Positions 10,701 through 16,574 of a DNA stretch of 64,000 bases are shown here, one piece after another; position 1 is the first letter of the stretch; every line of letters starts with the position of its first letter. Both the position numbers and the translations under genes were made by a program. The notes below the pieces were generated by a model. That model was not told where the DNA came from. It saw only the letters and a list, made by a program, of their open reading frames with translations, and did no database searches. This DNA comes from Wenzhouxiangella sp. XN79A (GTDB lineage Bacteria > Pseudomonadota > Gammaproteobacteria > Xanthomonadales > Wenzhouxiangellaceae), in assembly GCF_012272825.1 (NCBI RefSeq), contig NZ_JAAWWS010000132.1, positions 1-64,000 on the forward strand, given 5' to 3'.

Positions 10701-11574
10701 TGAAGGAATCGCCGGAGAACGGGAACCAGGCCGTTCCGAAACTCGAACGCAGATAGCTGCCGCCGCTGGCGCCGGCGTAGTTGACCGACGTCCAGGCATC
10801 GCTGATCAACAGGCGCGGGTCGGTCTCCTCGAAGTCCCCGTCCGGCAGCAGCGAGCCGTCGCCGGAGTCCGCGTAATCCAGCTTGACGAAGGCACTGGCG
10901 GCGAACGGGTTCGCCGTGCCGGTCACGGTCAGCCCGATGCTGTGGACCCCGGCGGCCAGGCCGTCGAAGCGCAGCCGGACCGAGCGTTCCTGGCGCCGGT
11001 ACAGGTCGAACGTTCCCTGGCTGACGCCGTCGATCGTGATCTCCACCTCGCCGCCGAGCCGGTCGCCGATGAAGCCGAGGCTGACCCAGGTGCCGGTGAA
11101 GGTGAACTGGGCCGTCGCGCCGGCCGTGTTGCTCTGGGTGAAACTGCCGCCGCTGGCCCGGCTGAGCGATCCGGCCGACCAGCTGCCCGTGTAGGTCCAG
11201 TCGAGCGCGTCCTGCTCGGCGCGCGCGAAGGCCGGCGCAAGCCCGCCGCGCGGTCCGGACGTCCGGGACGGCACCGTCGTCCCGGTTTCCGCCGAATCCG
11301 GCCCGGGCTCGGACGGGACGACCGCTGCCCCGTCGTCGACGCCTCGCGTCGCTGCCCCCGCATCGGGGGCGTCCGCGGTCGGCAGCAAGGGCAGGCCGGA
11401 GTCCGGCGCAAGGCCGTGGGCCAGGGAAGCGCCCATCAACAGGAGAAGGCCGATCACGCGGCCCGCGACGGGACGGAACGAACTGGATTGCTGCGATCGA
11501 CGCGACATGCCGGAAATCTCTGCGGAGCCGGGGGTTCTCCTGGCTATACGCGGTCGATCGTCGCAACCCTTCAT
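1786..11574 (-). CDS. Giant RHS-repeat surface protein with FG-GAP and Ig-like domains
   Basis: 3,262 residues. The ATG at 11574 has an AGGA box about 6 bases upstream; ATG 11508 (MSRRSQQ) would give a more normal signal peptide (VIGLLLLMGASLAHG). Rough order: four related beta-sandwich modules at 118-898 (each with FTGxW-type and IDG segments); FG-GAP/VCBS repeats at 925-1325 with DLDGDG calcium-type loops; Ig/cadherin-like repeats at 1590-2025 (AGPAGM, GLVEWA); RHS entry (GRSYDSLDAG) near 2250; YD/RHS repeats at 2440-3030; and the RHS core GDYRARVYDAAIGRFTSEDP near 3135. The tail after DPRG is only about 90 residues and matches no toxin I recognise. RHS proteins form a cage around their own C-terminus; here the role is probably surface or adhesive. 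Two DUF1566 genes follow in overlap. Confidence 0.9.
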   Translation of the reverse strand: MKGCDDRPRIARRTPGSAEISGMSRRSQQSSSFRPVAGRVIGLLLLMGASLAHGLAPDSGLPLLPTADAPDAGAATRGVDDGAAVVPSEPGPDSAETGTTVPSRTSGPRGGLAPAFARAEQDALDWTYTGSWSAGSLSRASGGSFTQSNTAGATAQFTFTGTWVSLGFIGDRLGGEVEITIDGVSQGTFDLYRRQERSVRLRFDGLAAGVHSIGLTVTGTANPFAASAFVKLDYADSGDGSLLPDGDFEETDPRLLISDAWTSVNYAGASGGSYLRSSFGTAWFPFSGDSFSLHALVNSNGGRVQLYVDGEPLDIIDLFEPGVFASNSEPRVFSYEGFGPGHHVLEIAAYQDEATIDRITTPGTAPFIDPNAPITGIQRFEADHPALRYDGGPLIRASQDWVTTADLTSSRASAGEVVYSAAAGDEIAFDFDGEWLGLGFLTDRFGGQAEIAIDGVMVDTLDLYTRYTDTLSRYYRDLGPGPHTVTITVLGSASPASSGTRVALDFFEVWDGLPLAEGTFEDDDARVSLGRGWSRASAADASGGAFLQTGIANGTTAWFAFTGDSVTWQGRTRFTYQDVDIRINGASVAVADLYAQNEGPRAFSFDGLGPGPHVLEISQVRGDTSTFDAVTTPATGPSDPPPPAPAIVRFEENHPAIRYNDQPYRSMPQSWSEGSRNQASRTYHASSSTPGDRMQLDFDGRWVALGFRSSDTSGTVEIFIDGVSQGVFDTSGGVNESKTFVFDGLVPGAHTAEAVVVDGAVMPDFIDVWSGTPVADGWVDANLDAAPPGLLTLSDRRWWRELDDEYARDDDVLLPFVNVETNAWFNFTGTALTVLAYERDNTTIRVVIDGVEQGLFDLAPIAPFRGQPRALHFTGLAEGAHSVQVALSSSGGDVAWLDAFNVDPPDTFGHTPNVEWFDTTAQEVLPGANGSGFVSTVGIGDLDGDGTVELVAPGLNGRLYVYRGDGQDAGGGSPILWTSDLVGPAAEPALADLDGDGDAEIVVVGRDGTFAFHHDGQLFWSNPAIVSYNAGEDLGWGGPTVANLDQDPEPEIVIAAQDDALYVLDHLGDVTWSDPLPGPTPTVPVLADLTGDGVLDLIVAQGLILKVIDLQAGGTVAWTRELPDPIAILGGTRAFGAPAVADLDEDGRAEVIINWGHVIEALTDDGTLLWRYPTNRTDLYRPSPVTVADVTGDGEPNLVTASAILSGLVVSNHLLMVLDRAGSLVWEQNVADSSASASGVAAQDLTGNGAWEILWNGAVDGLLLFNGPDGERLYNEPFTGSGTVLDYPTLGDVDGDGQAEVVVAGRNGLFVFGHTGRWVDARPVWNQHNYHINNIEGDWGVPFTEENSWELHNTYRTQTPNRDPDCVLDLDGNPVPPGFADLSPAARAVLPADAPLVISGRVLPVAAGQPLLTVTLDGEPVDLFDASGSFFSAVELASGSNSFELRAADRCAEAVTTLVLEGGGDAADPWADLADASVLLEARFSATTHDRSSERLLVDVQVFNDGPSVPGPVLMTVGNDVDPAVGLLAGDGFTPAGEPYVVMVPGGEVLEAGALSAVRPLAFSNPNRRPIDFTPRLLAPINQPPYFTSIPDGRATQGQSWVYEIATADGNGDPVSLTLAAGPAGMALNGTRLEWTPASTGSFDVVIEADDGRGATARQGFVVRVEDAAFNRPPVFLSSPETQRPIGAAYVYAAEADDLDGDALSFSLQAAPAGVTVDPASGLVEWASTAPGQHSLVLVADDGRGGRATQAWTLFVGEPATTVPGPAFSSVPQTFAAVGVQYRYPWRVTTFDQSTPTVSLQQAPAGMTLDPAGRTLTWVPGGGDLGSHVIELQAIDAGGQVALQRFDLEVLPQLPNQPPYMISAPDSAARIGSPYTYAAEAVDPEFEPLTWSLPTAPAGMTIDPDTGQVAWTPGAGQAGDADVVVQAADPEGAIASQAFVVRVRVANSDPVIDTVPPTSVTFGAFYSVRMLATDADGDAPTWRLLDGPAGMTLHAGLGWLHWTTTDAVPGSYPVSLEVTDGWGGRDELNFTIDLLDDVQPPEVGVRMLRDPACRAEPVTVCVDAADDVGLSSVTLDIAGQPRALDSSRCHLWTPEDAGQFAAVAVATDPSGQTAQANETLVVADCNDEQAPVVTLISPAVGSVHDAPVPIVVDIDDNTPAVLTWDVTLRRKDGEDAVVLNSGSGPVTAGEVAVFDPTVLQAGDYEIDVVASDGAQTGGLRIPLAAGTGAKPGQVAFTMRDLVWQLGAFPLVIGRSYDSLDAGPLGRSDGNFGPGWRLALSAAVEDSAADSFGGPFLGGEAFNDETRVVVTKPNGERVGFTFTAESKGFPAAFQFDVSYEPDSGVTDTLRAIDWPDVVFSLGGGYANYLIPYNPTIYELETEEGMVYRISEAEGLLEVRDPQGGVLGVDADGWQSSWGARVDYLRDVDGRITDIVLIDEDGSTELARVSYSYDALGNLTGVVDAAGGSSSYAYDDPDFPHHVTASRDANGDPMAQMIYDDRGRMVAHCPPTGDPATLDGCVLFDFAQSGVESLFDARGFRTDRFFDDAGRLVVQHDYLDAVNFLEQRWTYDERGDEVEYRDRDGGITTRERDENGNEVRRVLPDGSEWTWAYGDCDSDWIEQCDPLGNCFTREYDASCRVLSETDPLGQVRRFEYDADGLLTRIVDAELQERSFVYNSYGLIAEEVDSTGNATLFEYNAFGQVTRATDRNGTVRELIYDADNRLVEERRPGQGTVATWTYDDLNRVTSVASLDSQLNFEYDLAGRIARVEHSAPGTPTWWLGYDYDGNGNVVRVEDSAGGITEYEYDGIDRLVSIRQSGVGVLDKRVDIEATGSGDPLVVRRYADLAGTQPGPVTTYEYDCASCPSGPSAVTHRRPDDSILLRLDFTRNALGQVTGMNGPDGLHSYAWDGAGRLIDEQHPVASGLPSGETIYDGVGNWLSRPNDPGPAALAYREGGAGHRLLADGTHVYSYTPSGQLESREHLGTGERLEFTYSPLDRLQSITAEDAMGQPISNASYVYALTGWRVRAEHDGVVRNYLHDSENPVVAIDDVGNPVWRRLHGRVLDRPFAVERAGQLRWLLTDHVGTVWMETDAQGQPLAEYGYDPFGRQVRGPAPTLDDPIRFTGRDFDLPGGLGDYRARVYDAAIGRFTSEDPLRPFHYRYAENNPLQFVDPRGESALVEYVSVVCGAIGQVISFYPLGQNIEEVLEDVAEALQGAQVAPADPFSLLPAPTSNSNKDREAGGEIAAKLLLPCGVGNAPGLAQ

Positions 11575-11597
11575 TCTTTTTCCTGACTACGTAGCAG

Positions 11598-11815
11598 ACT
11601 CAGCCAGCGATCGGCAGGAACCTTCGGGCGGCCTGATACCCTCCTTCTGAACCGCAATCAGGCCAGGGCAGCTGATCCGGTCGAACTTGAATACAGAAGC
11701 GAGCGCATCCGGGCCGATCGGACTGCCCGATTCGCCTCTCGGACATGTGCATTCATTTGCGGCTTCAGTCAGGAGCAAGGATTCGAAAGAAAAGCGCTCC
11801 GTAGCTGGGCTTCTA
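11598..11815 (+). repeat. Long direct repeat, copy 1
   Basis: About 218 bp, matching 12472-12692 in the same orientation with visible substitutions. Shared landmarks are actcagcca, ctccttctgaacc, gcgcatccgggccgatc, tgcccgattcgc, tcatttgcggcttca and the gctcc-tagctg end. No convincing ORF. It lies directly upstream of the RHS gene, so it may also carry part of that promoter region. Confidence 0.8.
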
Positions 11816-11819
11816 CAGC

Positions 11820-12010
11820 AAAGTCAAAGGCGTTTCGCCGCTGGCTGCGCCAGCTGATGCGAGGTACTTTTGTCGCCACAAAAGTACCCAAAAAGGCTGC
11901 GCGAACATCGCCGCCCGGGCTGCGCCCGGGTCCCCTCCGGTGCTCACGGCTGGCGGGAATCGCCGAACTCGCTGCAGTCGCTGCGCTCCCTCCGCTCAGA
12001 CATGCGGCGC
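11820..12010 (+). repeat. Long inverted repeat, left arm, with internal palindrome
   Basis: About 190 bp whose reverse complement recurs at 12263-12453. It contains the perfect hairpin GGTACTTTTGT-cgcc-ACAAAAGTACC at about 11873-11898. Shared blocks include the cgtttcgccgc start, ctgatgcgag, cccgg/ccggg-rich clusters, ctgcagtcgctgcgctcc and ccgctcagacatgc. ORFs here are spurious: the two strands of one repeat. Palindromes of the form TACTTTTGT-ACAAAAGTA recur in intergenic repeats of high-GC gammaproteobacteria; function unknown. Confidence 0.8.
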
Positions 12011-12262
12011 TTCTTCTTCCGCCATCCGCTCCGCGCCTCCGGCGGCGCTGACGGCGGGGCAAGTCAAAGGCCAACCTCAGCCACCCAAAGGACATTGCTC
12101 CACTCCAACACTTACGACTCGATCCGAGTTGTTGCTTTCGATCGAAATCAAGATCCATCCGCGCCACCGAACTAAGCAATGGCCGAGTGGCTTCGGCTGT
12201 GGGTTCGGTTTTGACTTTGAAGACCTCAAGGGCGCCGAGAAGCGCAGGGGCGAGTGGAGAAG

Positions 12263-12453
12263 GGCCGCTGCATGTCTGAGCGGAAGGAGCGCAGCGACTG
12301 CAGGGAGTTCAGCGGACCCCACTCGCACCGAGCATCGCAGGGAACCCGGCCGCAGGCCGGGCGCCATTGCGGGAAAGGAGTTTTTGGTTACTTTTGTCGA
12401 CACAAAAGTAACTCGCATCAGCCTGCGAAGCAGGCGGCGAAACGCTTTTGACT
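12263..12453 (-). repeat. Long inverted repeat, right arm, with internal palindrome
   Basis: Inverted copy of 11820-12010. Its hairpin GTTACTTTTGT-cgac-ACAAAAGTAAC (about 12389-12414) carries compensating changes relative to the left arm (GGTAC/GTACC there, GTTAC/GTAAC here), so the stem is conserved although its sequence differs. This hints at selection on structure or on protein binding. The roughly 250 bp between the arms hold no gene I can support. Confidence 0.8.
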
Positions 12454-12471
12454 CTCCTGAACCCTAAGCTC

Positions 12472-12692
12472 ACTCAGCCAACGATCAGAAGGGCCTGCGG
12501 GGCGGCCCGAAACTCTCCTTCTGAACCACAAAAGAAGTCAGCGCCGCTGATTCGATCAAGTGGAAGCCCCGATCGTGCGCATCCGGGCCGATCAGACTGC
12601 CCGATTCGCATCTCGGACACTTACGTTCATTTGCGGCTTCAATCAGGAACTGATTTTTCGGAAGAAAGGCGCTCCATAGCTGAGTTTCCAGC
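12472..12692 (+). repeat. Long direct repeat, copy 2
   Basis: Direct copy of 11598-11815, outside the inverted pair. The whole block is therefore direct repeat, inverted arm, spacer, inverted arm, direct repeat over about 1.1 kb. It ends about 110 bp upstream of the oxidoreductase start at 12801. Confidence 0.8.
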
Positions 12693-12800
12693 GTAACCAG
12701 GTTCTTTTTTCGACCGCCGGGACGGCCGGGGAGCGACTTGCAACTTGCCCGCATCTGCGGTTCACTCGGTTCGGTCCCGCTTGCTCCCAAGACTTCGCCG

Positions 12801-14081
12801 ATGCGACTCACCGAGCCCCTGACCCTGCCCTGCGGCCTGACCGCGCCGAACCGCATTGCCAAGGCGGCGATGACGGAGGGCCTGGCCGAGCCCGGCGGAG
12901 TGGCCGGAGAGCGCATCGCCCGCTGCTACCGGACCTGGGCCACCGGCGGCGCCGGACTGCTGATCACCGGCAACATCATGGTCGACGGCCGCTACCGCGA
13001 ACGGCCGGCCAATGTCGTCGTCGACGGCGAGCAGGACGAGCGGCAGCGCGCCGGTCTTTCGGCCTTCGCCGAGGCTGCGAAGTCGGCCGGCGGGCTGGCC
13101 ATCGCCCAGATCTCCCATGCCGGTCGCCAGTCGCCGAAATCGATCGCCCCCGAACCGGTCGGCCCTTCGGCGGTGAAGGTCAAGCTGCCCGGCGGACTGT
13201 TCGGCACGCCGCGCGCGTTGACCGACGACGAGATCCTCGACGTCATCGACCGCTTCGCGATCACGGCCTCCGAACTGTGCCGGGCCGGCTTCGACGGCGT
13301 GCAGGTGCATTCGGCCCACGGCTACCTGCTGTCGGAATTCCTGAATCCGCGCGTCAACCGTCGCGACGACCGCTGGGGCGGGTCGCTGGACAACCGCGCG
13401 CGGCTGCTGCTCGAGACCGTGCGCGCGGTGCGCGACGCGATCGGCCCCGACAAGGCGCTGTCGATCAAGCTGAACTCGTCGGATTTCCAGCAGGGCGGCT
13501 TCTCCTTCGACGATTGTCTTGCCGTCGTCGGTCGGCTGCACGGCGAGGGCGTCGACCTGCTCGAGATCTCCGGCGGCAACTACGAGCAGCCGCGGATGAT
13601 GGGCCTGGACGGGCTCGAACCGGTGTTCGACGAGGACGTGCGCGAGTCGACCCGGGCCCGCGAGGCCTACTTCATGGCCTACGCGGAACGAATCCTCGAA
13701 TCGGCCCGGATGCCGGTGATGGTGACCGGCGGCTTCCGCACCCGCGCCGCGATGAACGAGGCCCTCGAAGCGGGCGTGGCGATGATCGGCCTCGCCCGGC
13801 CGCTGTGCGTCGACCCCGATGCCCCCGGCCGCCTGCTTGCCGGATCGATCGAAGCGCTACCGGCCTACGAGAAAACGCTGCGCCTCGGCCCCGGCTGGCT
13901 CGGCCCGCACTCGCCGATCGACACGATCAAGGCCGCGAATGGTTTTGGCGCGATGGCCTTCTTCTACCGCAACATCATCGCGATCGGCGACGGCGAACCG
14001 ACCCGCGAGCGGATGAACCTGCTCGGCGCGCTGGTCCGCCACCAGCTGCAGGAGGCGGCGGACGCGAAGCGCTTCGGTTGA
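12801..14081 (+). CDS. NADH:flavin oxidoreductase, Old Yellow Enzyme family
   Basis: 426 residues from ATG 12801 (MRLTEPLTLPCGLTAPNR); the longer frame upstream has no family similarity. Family members are FMN-dependent (beta/alpha)8 barrels reducing activated alkenes such as enones. Seen here: N-terminal LTLPCGLTAPNRIAKAAMTE (flavin-side strand), LLITGNIMVD, AQISHAGRQ, and the signature HSAHGYLLSEFLNPRVNRRDD followed by RWGGS. C-terminal phosphate-binding segments are MVTGGFRTR and MIGLARPL. No C-terminal FeS/FAD extension is present, so it is the short OYE type, probably cytoplasmic. It converges on the dioxygenase gene with only 12 bp between stops. Physiological substrate unknown. Confidence 0.9.
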   Translation: MRLTEPLTLPCGLTAPNRIAKAAMTEGLAEPGGVAGERIARCYRTWATGGAGLLITGNIMVDGRYRERPANVVVDGEQDERQRAGLSAFAEAAKSAGGLAIAQISHAGRQSPKSIAPEPVGPSAVKVKLPGGLFGTPRALTDDEILDVIDRFAITASELCRAGFDGVQVHSAHGYLLSEFLNPRVNRRDDRWGGSLDNRARLLLETVRAVRDAIGPDKALSIKLNSSDFQQGGFSFDDCLAVVGRLHGEGVDLLEISGGNYEQPRMMGLDGLEPVFDEDVRESTRAREAYFMAYAERILESARMPVMVTGGFRTRAAMNEALEAGVAMIGLARPLCVDPDAPGRLLAGSIEALPAYEKTLRLGPGWLGPHSPIDTIKAANGFGAMAFFYRNIIAIGDGEPTRERMNLLGALVRHQLQEAADAKRFG

Positions 14082-14093
14082 GCCCGGATCGGG

Positions 14094-15107
14094 TCAGTTC
14101 TGCATCGGAATCGACTCGTCCCACCGGAAGCCCACGCCGCCGGCCTGCCAGACGCCGGAACCGAAGGGGCTGGGTCGGGAAATGTCGATGAACTGCGGCA
14201 GGCCGAAGCCGGGCGCCAGGTCGGCGACGCCGCGCACGGTGCTGCGGTGCATGATCCGCAGCCCCTGCTCCTCGACCGGCCGGTGGGCGTCCGGCGACGC
14301 GCGGTGGGCCACGGCGAGGTTGTCGATGAAGACGCAGTCGTTGGCCTCGTATTCGTAGGCGATCGCGTAGCCGTCGTCCAGCCCGGCGTCCAGCAGGTCG
14401 CGGTACTCGAGGCACAGGGCTTGCAGCTCGTCGGCGTCGAGCAGCCGGAAGCCGTCGTCCTCGGGTCGATGCTCGATGACGGCCCCGGTCATGCCGAGAT
14501 GCAGCCACAGACAGCGGCGCTTCGAGATCGGGTGGACGTGCACGGCCGGATGGACCACGCCGGAGGCGGAGTTGACCGACGACAGGCGGCACCAGAATTC
14601 CTGCCGCTCCGGCGGCAGCGCATCGAAGGCCGCGCCCTGGTGGGCAAAGTACGTGCCGCCGCCCTTTTCCGCCGGCCGGACGATGTGGTAGCCGGAGTGG
14701 GAGAAGGTGGCGGGAAGGAAGCTGCCGTCGTTGTGCCACTGCGGGCCCACGCCCGGAATGCCTCGTTGCGGATCGTTCGACAGCCGGAACAGGTGCGGAT
14801 TGCCGCCCGGCGTGGCCGGGTGGACCCCGTGCGTGCTGTGCAGCTCGCGCCCGCCCCACCAGCAGCTGGCGCGCAGGAAGGTGTCTGCGGGCAGCGGCTG
14901 CTCGCGCTTGAAGACCAGGAAGCCGCGTGCGGCCATTTCCTGCTCGAGCGCGGCAACGACCTCGACCGGCGGCGAATCGGCCGAAAGGTCGATCCCGCGG
15001 ACGGCCGCGCCGATCGGATCGAGCGCTTCGATCCTGGCGCCGGCGCGCTCGACCCGGGCTGCGCGTTCGGGGTCGATCGGCGCGACGGCTGCGGACAAGG
15101 GGCTCAT
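14094..15107 (-). CDS. TauD/TfdA-family Fe(II)/2-oxoglutarate-dependent dioxygenase
   Basis: 337 residues from ATG 15107, preceded by GAGGG about 7 bases upstream. The family hydroxylates or cleaves small substrates using Fe(II), 2-oxoglutarate and O2. Iron ligands fit the HxD...H triad: QWHNDGSF (about residues 130-137) and a distal His in NLAVAHRAS or LRIMHRST, with an Arg downstream for 2-oxoglutarate. Other landmarks are LEQEMAARGFLVFKRE and THGVHPATPGGNPHLFRLSND. It lies about 130 bp downstream of the FAD oxidoreductase and methyltransferase genes, same strand, so co-transcription is plausible. A decayed copy of its N-terminus lies upstream of that operon at about 18001-18123. Substrate unknown; a lipid or lipid-derived acid would fit the context. 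Confidence 0.85.
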   Translation of the reverse strand: MSPLSAAVAPIDPERAARVERAGARIEALDPIGAAVRGIDLSADSPPVEVVAALEQEMAARGFLVFKREQPLPADTFLRASCWWGGRELHSTHGVHPATPGGNPHLFRLSNDPQRGIPGVGPQWHNDGSFLPATFSHSGYHIVRPAEKGGGTYFAHQGAAFDALPPERQEFWCRLSSVNSASGVVHPAVHVHPISKRRCLWLHLGMTGAVIEHRPEDDGFRLLDADELQALCLEYRDLLDAGLDDGYAIAYEYEANDCVFIDNLAVAHRASPDAHRPVEEQGLRIMHRSTVRGVADLAPGFGLPQFIDISRPSPFGSGVWQAGGVGFRWDESIPMQN

Positions 15108-15236
15108 GGTCGACCCTCGGATGCACGCACGCCCCCGCTCGGAACCCTGCCGGGTTTTACTCGTTCTTTCATCGGCTTGAGCGTAACGCAGGCAGGGCAC
15201 GCGGACCGTTCACACCCCGCGCAGGCCGATCCCCGG

Positions 15237-16574
15237 CTACCCCTGCCGGACCGCCTTCTCGTACAGGCCGGGAAACCGGCCCTCGGGATCGCACTCGGCC
15301 TTCAGCCGGCGATAGGCCTGCCGATCGAAGATCGACCAGAAGGTCGCCTCGTCGTAGGTGCTGCGCGAATACAGGCTCTTCTTGCCGCCGTGCTTCGCGA
15401 CCAGCGCTTCGACCCGGGCGTTGTAGTGCCCGTCGGGCCGGGTCGAGCGCACCATGTCCCAGAAGCCGAAGTTGATGTACGCGGTGTCCGGGTCGAGCCG
15501 GAACAGCGACGTCGAATCGTTCGGCACGACGAACGGGCACAGCCAGACCGGGCGGATGCCGATCTCGGCCTCGAAGTCGGCCAGGAAGGCCGCGGCGTTG
15601 GCGACCGGGATGTCGACGTCCTGGATCACCGACTCGGTGCGCGGCCGGACGTGCTGCAGCAGCGACAGCGGAAAGCGGCGGCTGGCCCGCATGATCTTCT
15701 GGTAGGTCACGCTGTTCAGTCGCTTGCGCCCGAGCAGCAGGCGGACCGGCTTGAGCTGTGCGCCGACGTTCCTGCTGCACCAGAACCAGTCGGTGTCCCA
15801 GCGCCAGAGGAAGTCGTGGACGGTCAGCAGGTCCTCGTCGCGCTCGCGCAGGCTCTTCCAGTAGATCTTCATCCAGGTGTAGTCGCTGGGCGAGGTGCGG
15901 CTCGGCAGGTGTTCGAGGTAATGCGCACGACTGAGCACGAAGTCGCCGGGGCCGAAGCAGACACCCTCGAGGTAGTCGCAGGTCGGCCGGGCGCACTCGG
16001 CGGCCATCGCCTCGAAGATCGGCTCGGCGCTCGAATACCGGCGGTACTCGAGTCGCACCCAGGGCTGCACCGGGACCAGGTCCAGCGTCACCCGGGTCGC
16101 GTACCCGAGGCTGCCGTAGGAGTTCGGAAACCCGTGGAACAACGCCGCTCGCTGCTCGCGCGAGCAGGTCAGCACGCGGCCGTCGGCGACCAGCACATCG
16201 AGCTCGCGGACCGTGTCGTGGACCAGGCCGTAGCGGAATCCGCTGGACTCGATGGCCACGCCGCTGACCGCACCGCCGACGGTGATGCTCCTGAGTTCCG
16301 GCACGATCGCCGGGGCCAGGCCGAGCGGCAGCGTTGCATCGACCAGGTCGGCATAGGGAACCATGCCCTCGACCTCCGCGGACCGGTTCTCCGCGTCGAT
16401 CGCCAGCACGTGGTCGAGGCCGGCGACGTCGAGCTCGGTCCGGTCGCCGTCCTCGCGCGGGCGGAACAGGTTGCTGGTGCGCTTGCGCAGCCGGACCGGG
16501 CCGGACGACGCCGCCAGCGCGGCGGCCAGCCCGGCCACCCGTCGATCGTGCGCGGTCCGCGCGTCGTCGCTCAC
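15237..16574 (-). CDS. FAD-binding oxidoreductase (FAD_binding_4 / TmsA- or UfaD-like)
   Basis: 445 residues from GTG 16574, which overlaps the TGA of the methyltransferase gene (GTGA, 16571-16574); the longer frame starting inside that gene is an artefact. An N-terminal PCMH-type FAD domain spans about residues 20-200, with VPELRSITVGGAVSGVAIES as the flavin loop and YGSLGYATRVTLDLVP closing it. The C-terminal half is like DHCR24-type reductases (VWLCPFVVP, AYINFGFWD). In actinobacteria and some proteobacteria such enzymes sit beside CFA-synthase-like methyltransferases: TmsA reduces the methylene intermediate to a 10-methyl fatty acid, and UfaD acts in furan fatty acid synthesis. The same pairing here supports a lipid role; which branch applies cannot be told by eye. 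Confidence 0.8.
   Translation of the reverse strand: MSDDARTAHDRRVAGLAAALAASSGPVRLRKRTSNLFRPREDGDRTELDVAGLDHVLAIDAENRSAEVEGMVPYADLVDATLPLGLAPAIVPELRSITVGGAVSGVAIESSGFRYGLVHDTVRELDVLVADGRVLTCSREQRAALFHGFPNSYGSLGYATRVTLDLVPVQPWVRLEYRRYSSAEPIFEAMAAECARPTCDYLEGVCFGPGDFVLSRAHYLEHLPSRTSPSDYTWMKIYWKSLRERDEDLLTVHDFLWRWDTDWFWCSRNVGAQLKPVRLLLGRKRLNSVTYQKIMRASRRFPLSLLQHVRPRTESVIQDVDIPVANAAAFLADFEAEIGIRPVWLCPFVVPNDSTSLFRLDPDTAYINFGFWDMVRSTRPDGHYNARVEALVAKHGGKKSLYSRSTYDEATFWSIFDRQAYRRLKAECDPEGRFPGLYEKAVRQG

Noticed and set aside
2398-11586. A 3,062-codon open frame on the plus strand opposite the RHS gene
   Set aside because: It mirrors the RHS gene's codon-position bias in GC-rich DNA; the translation is low-complexity Arg/Val/Gly/His with no domain, while the minus strand has a signal peptide and named repeats.
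11769-12696. Several 60-175-codon ORFs in the repeat cluster
   Set aside because: They arise from the two strands of the same inverted and direct repeats, with no start signals or conserved character.
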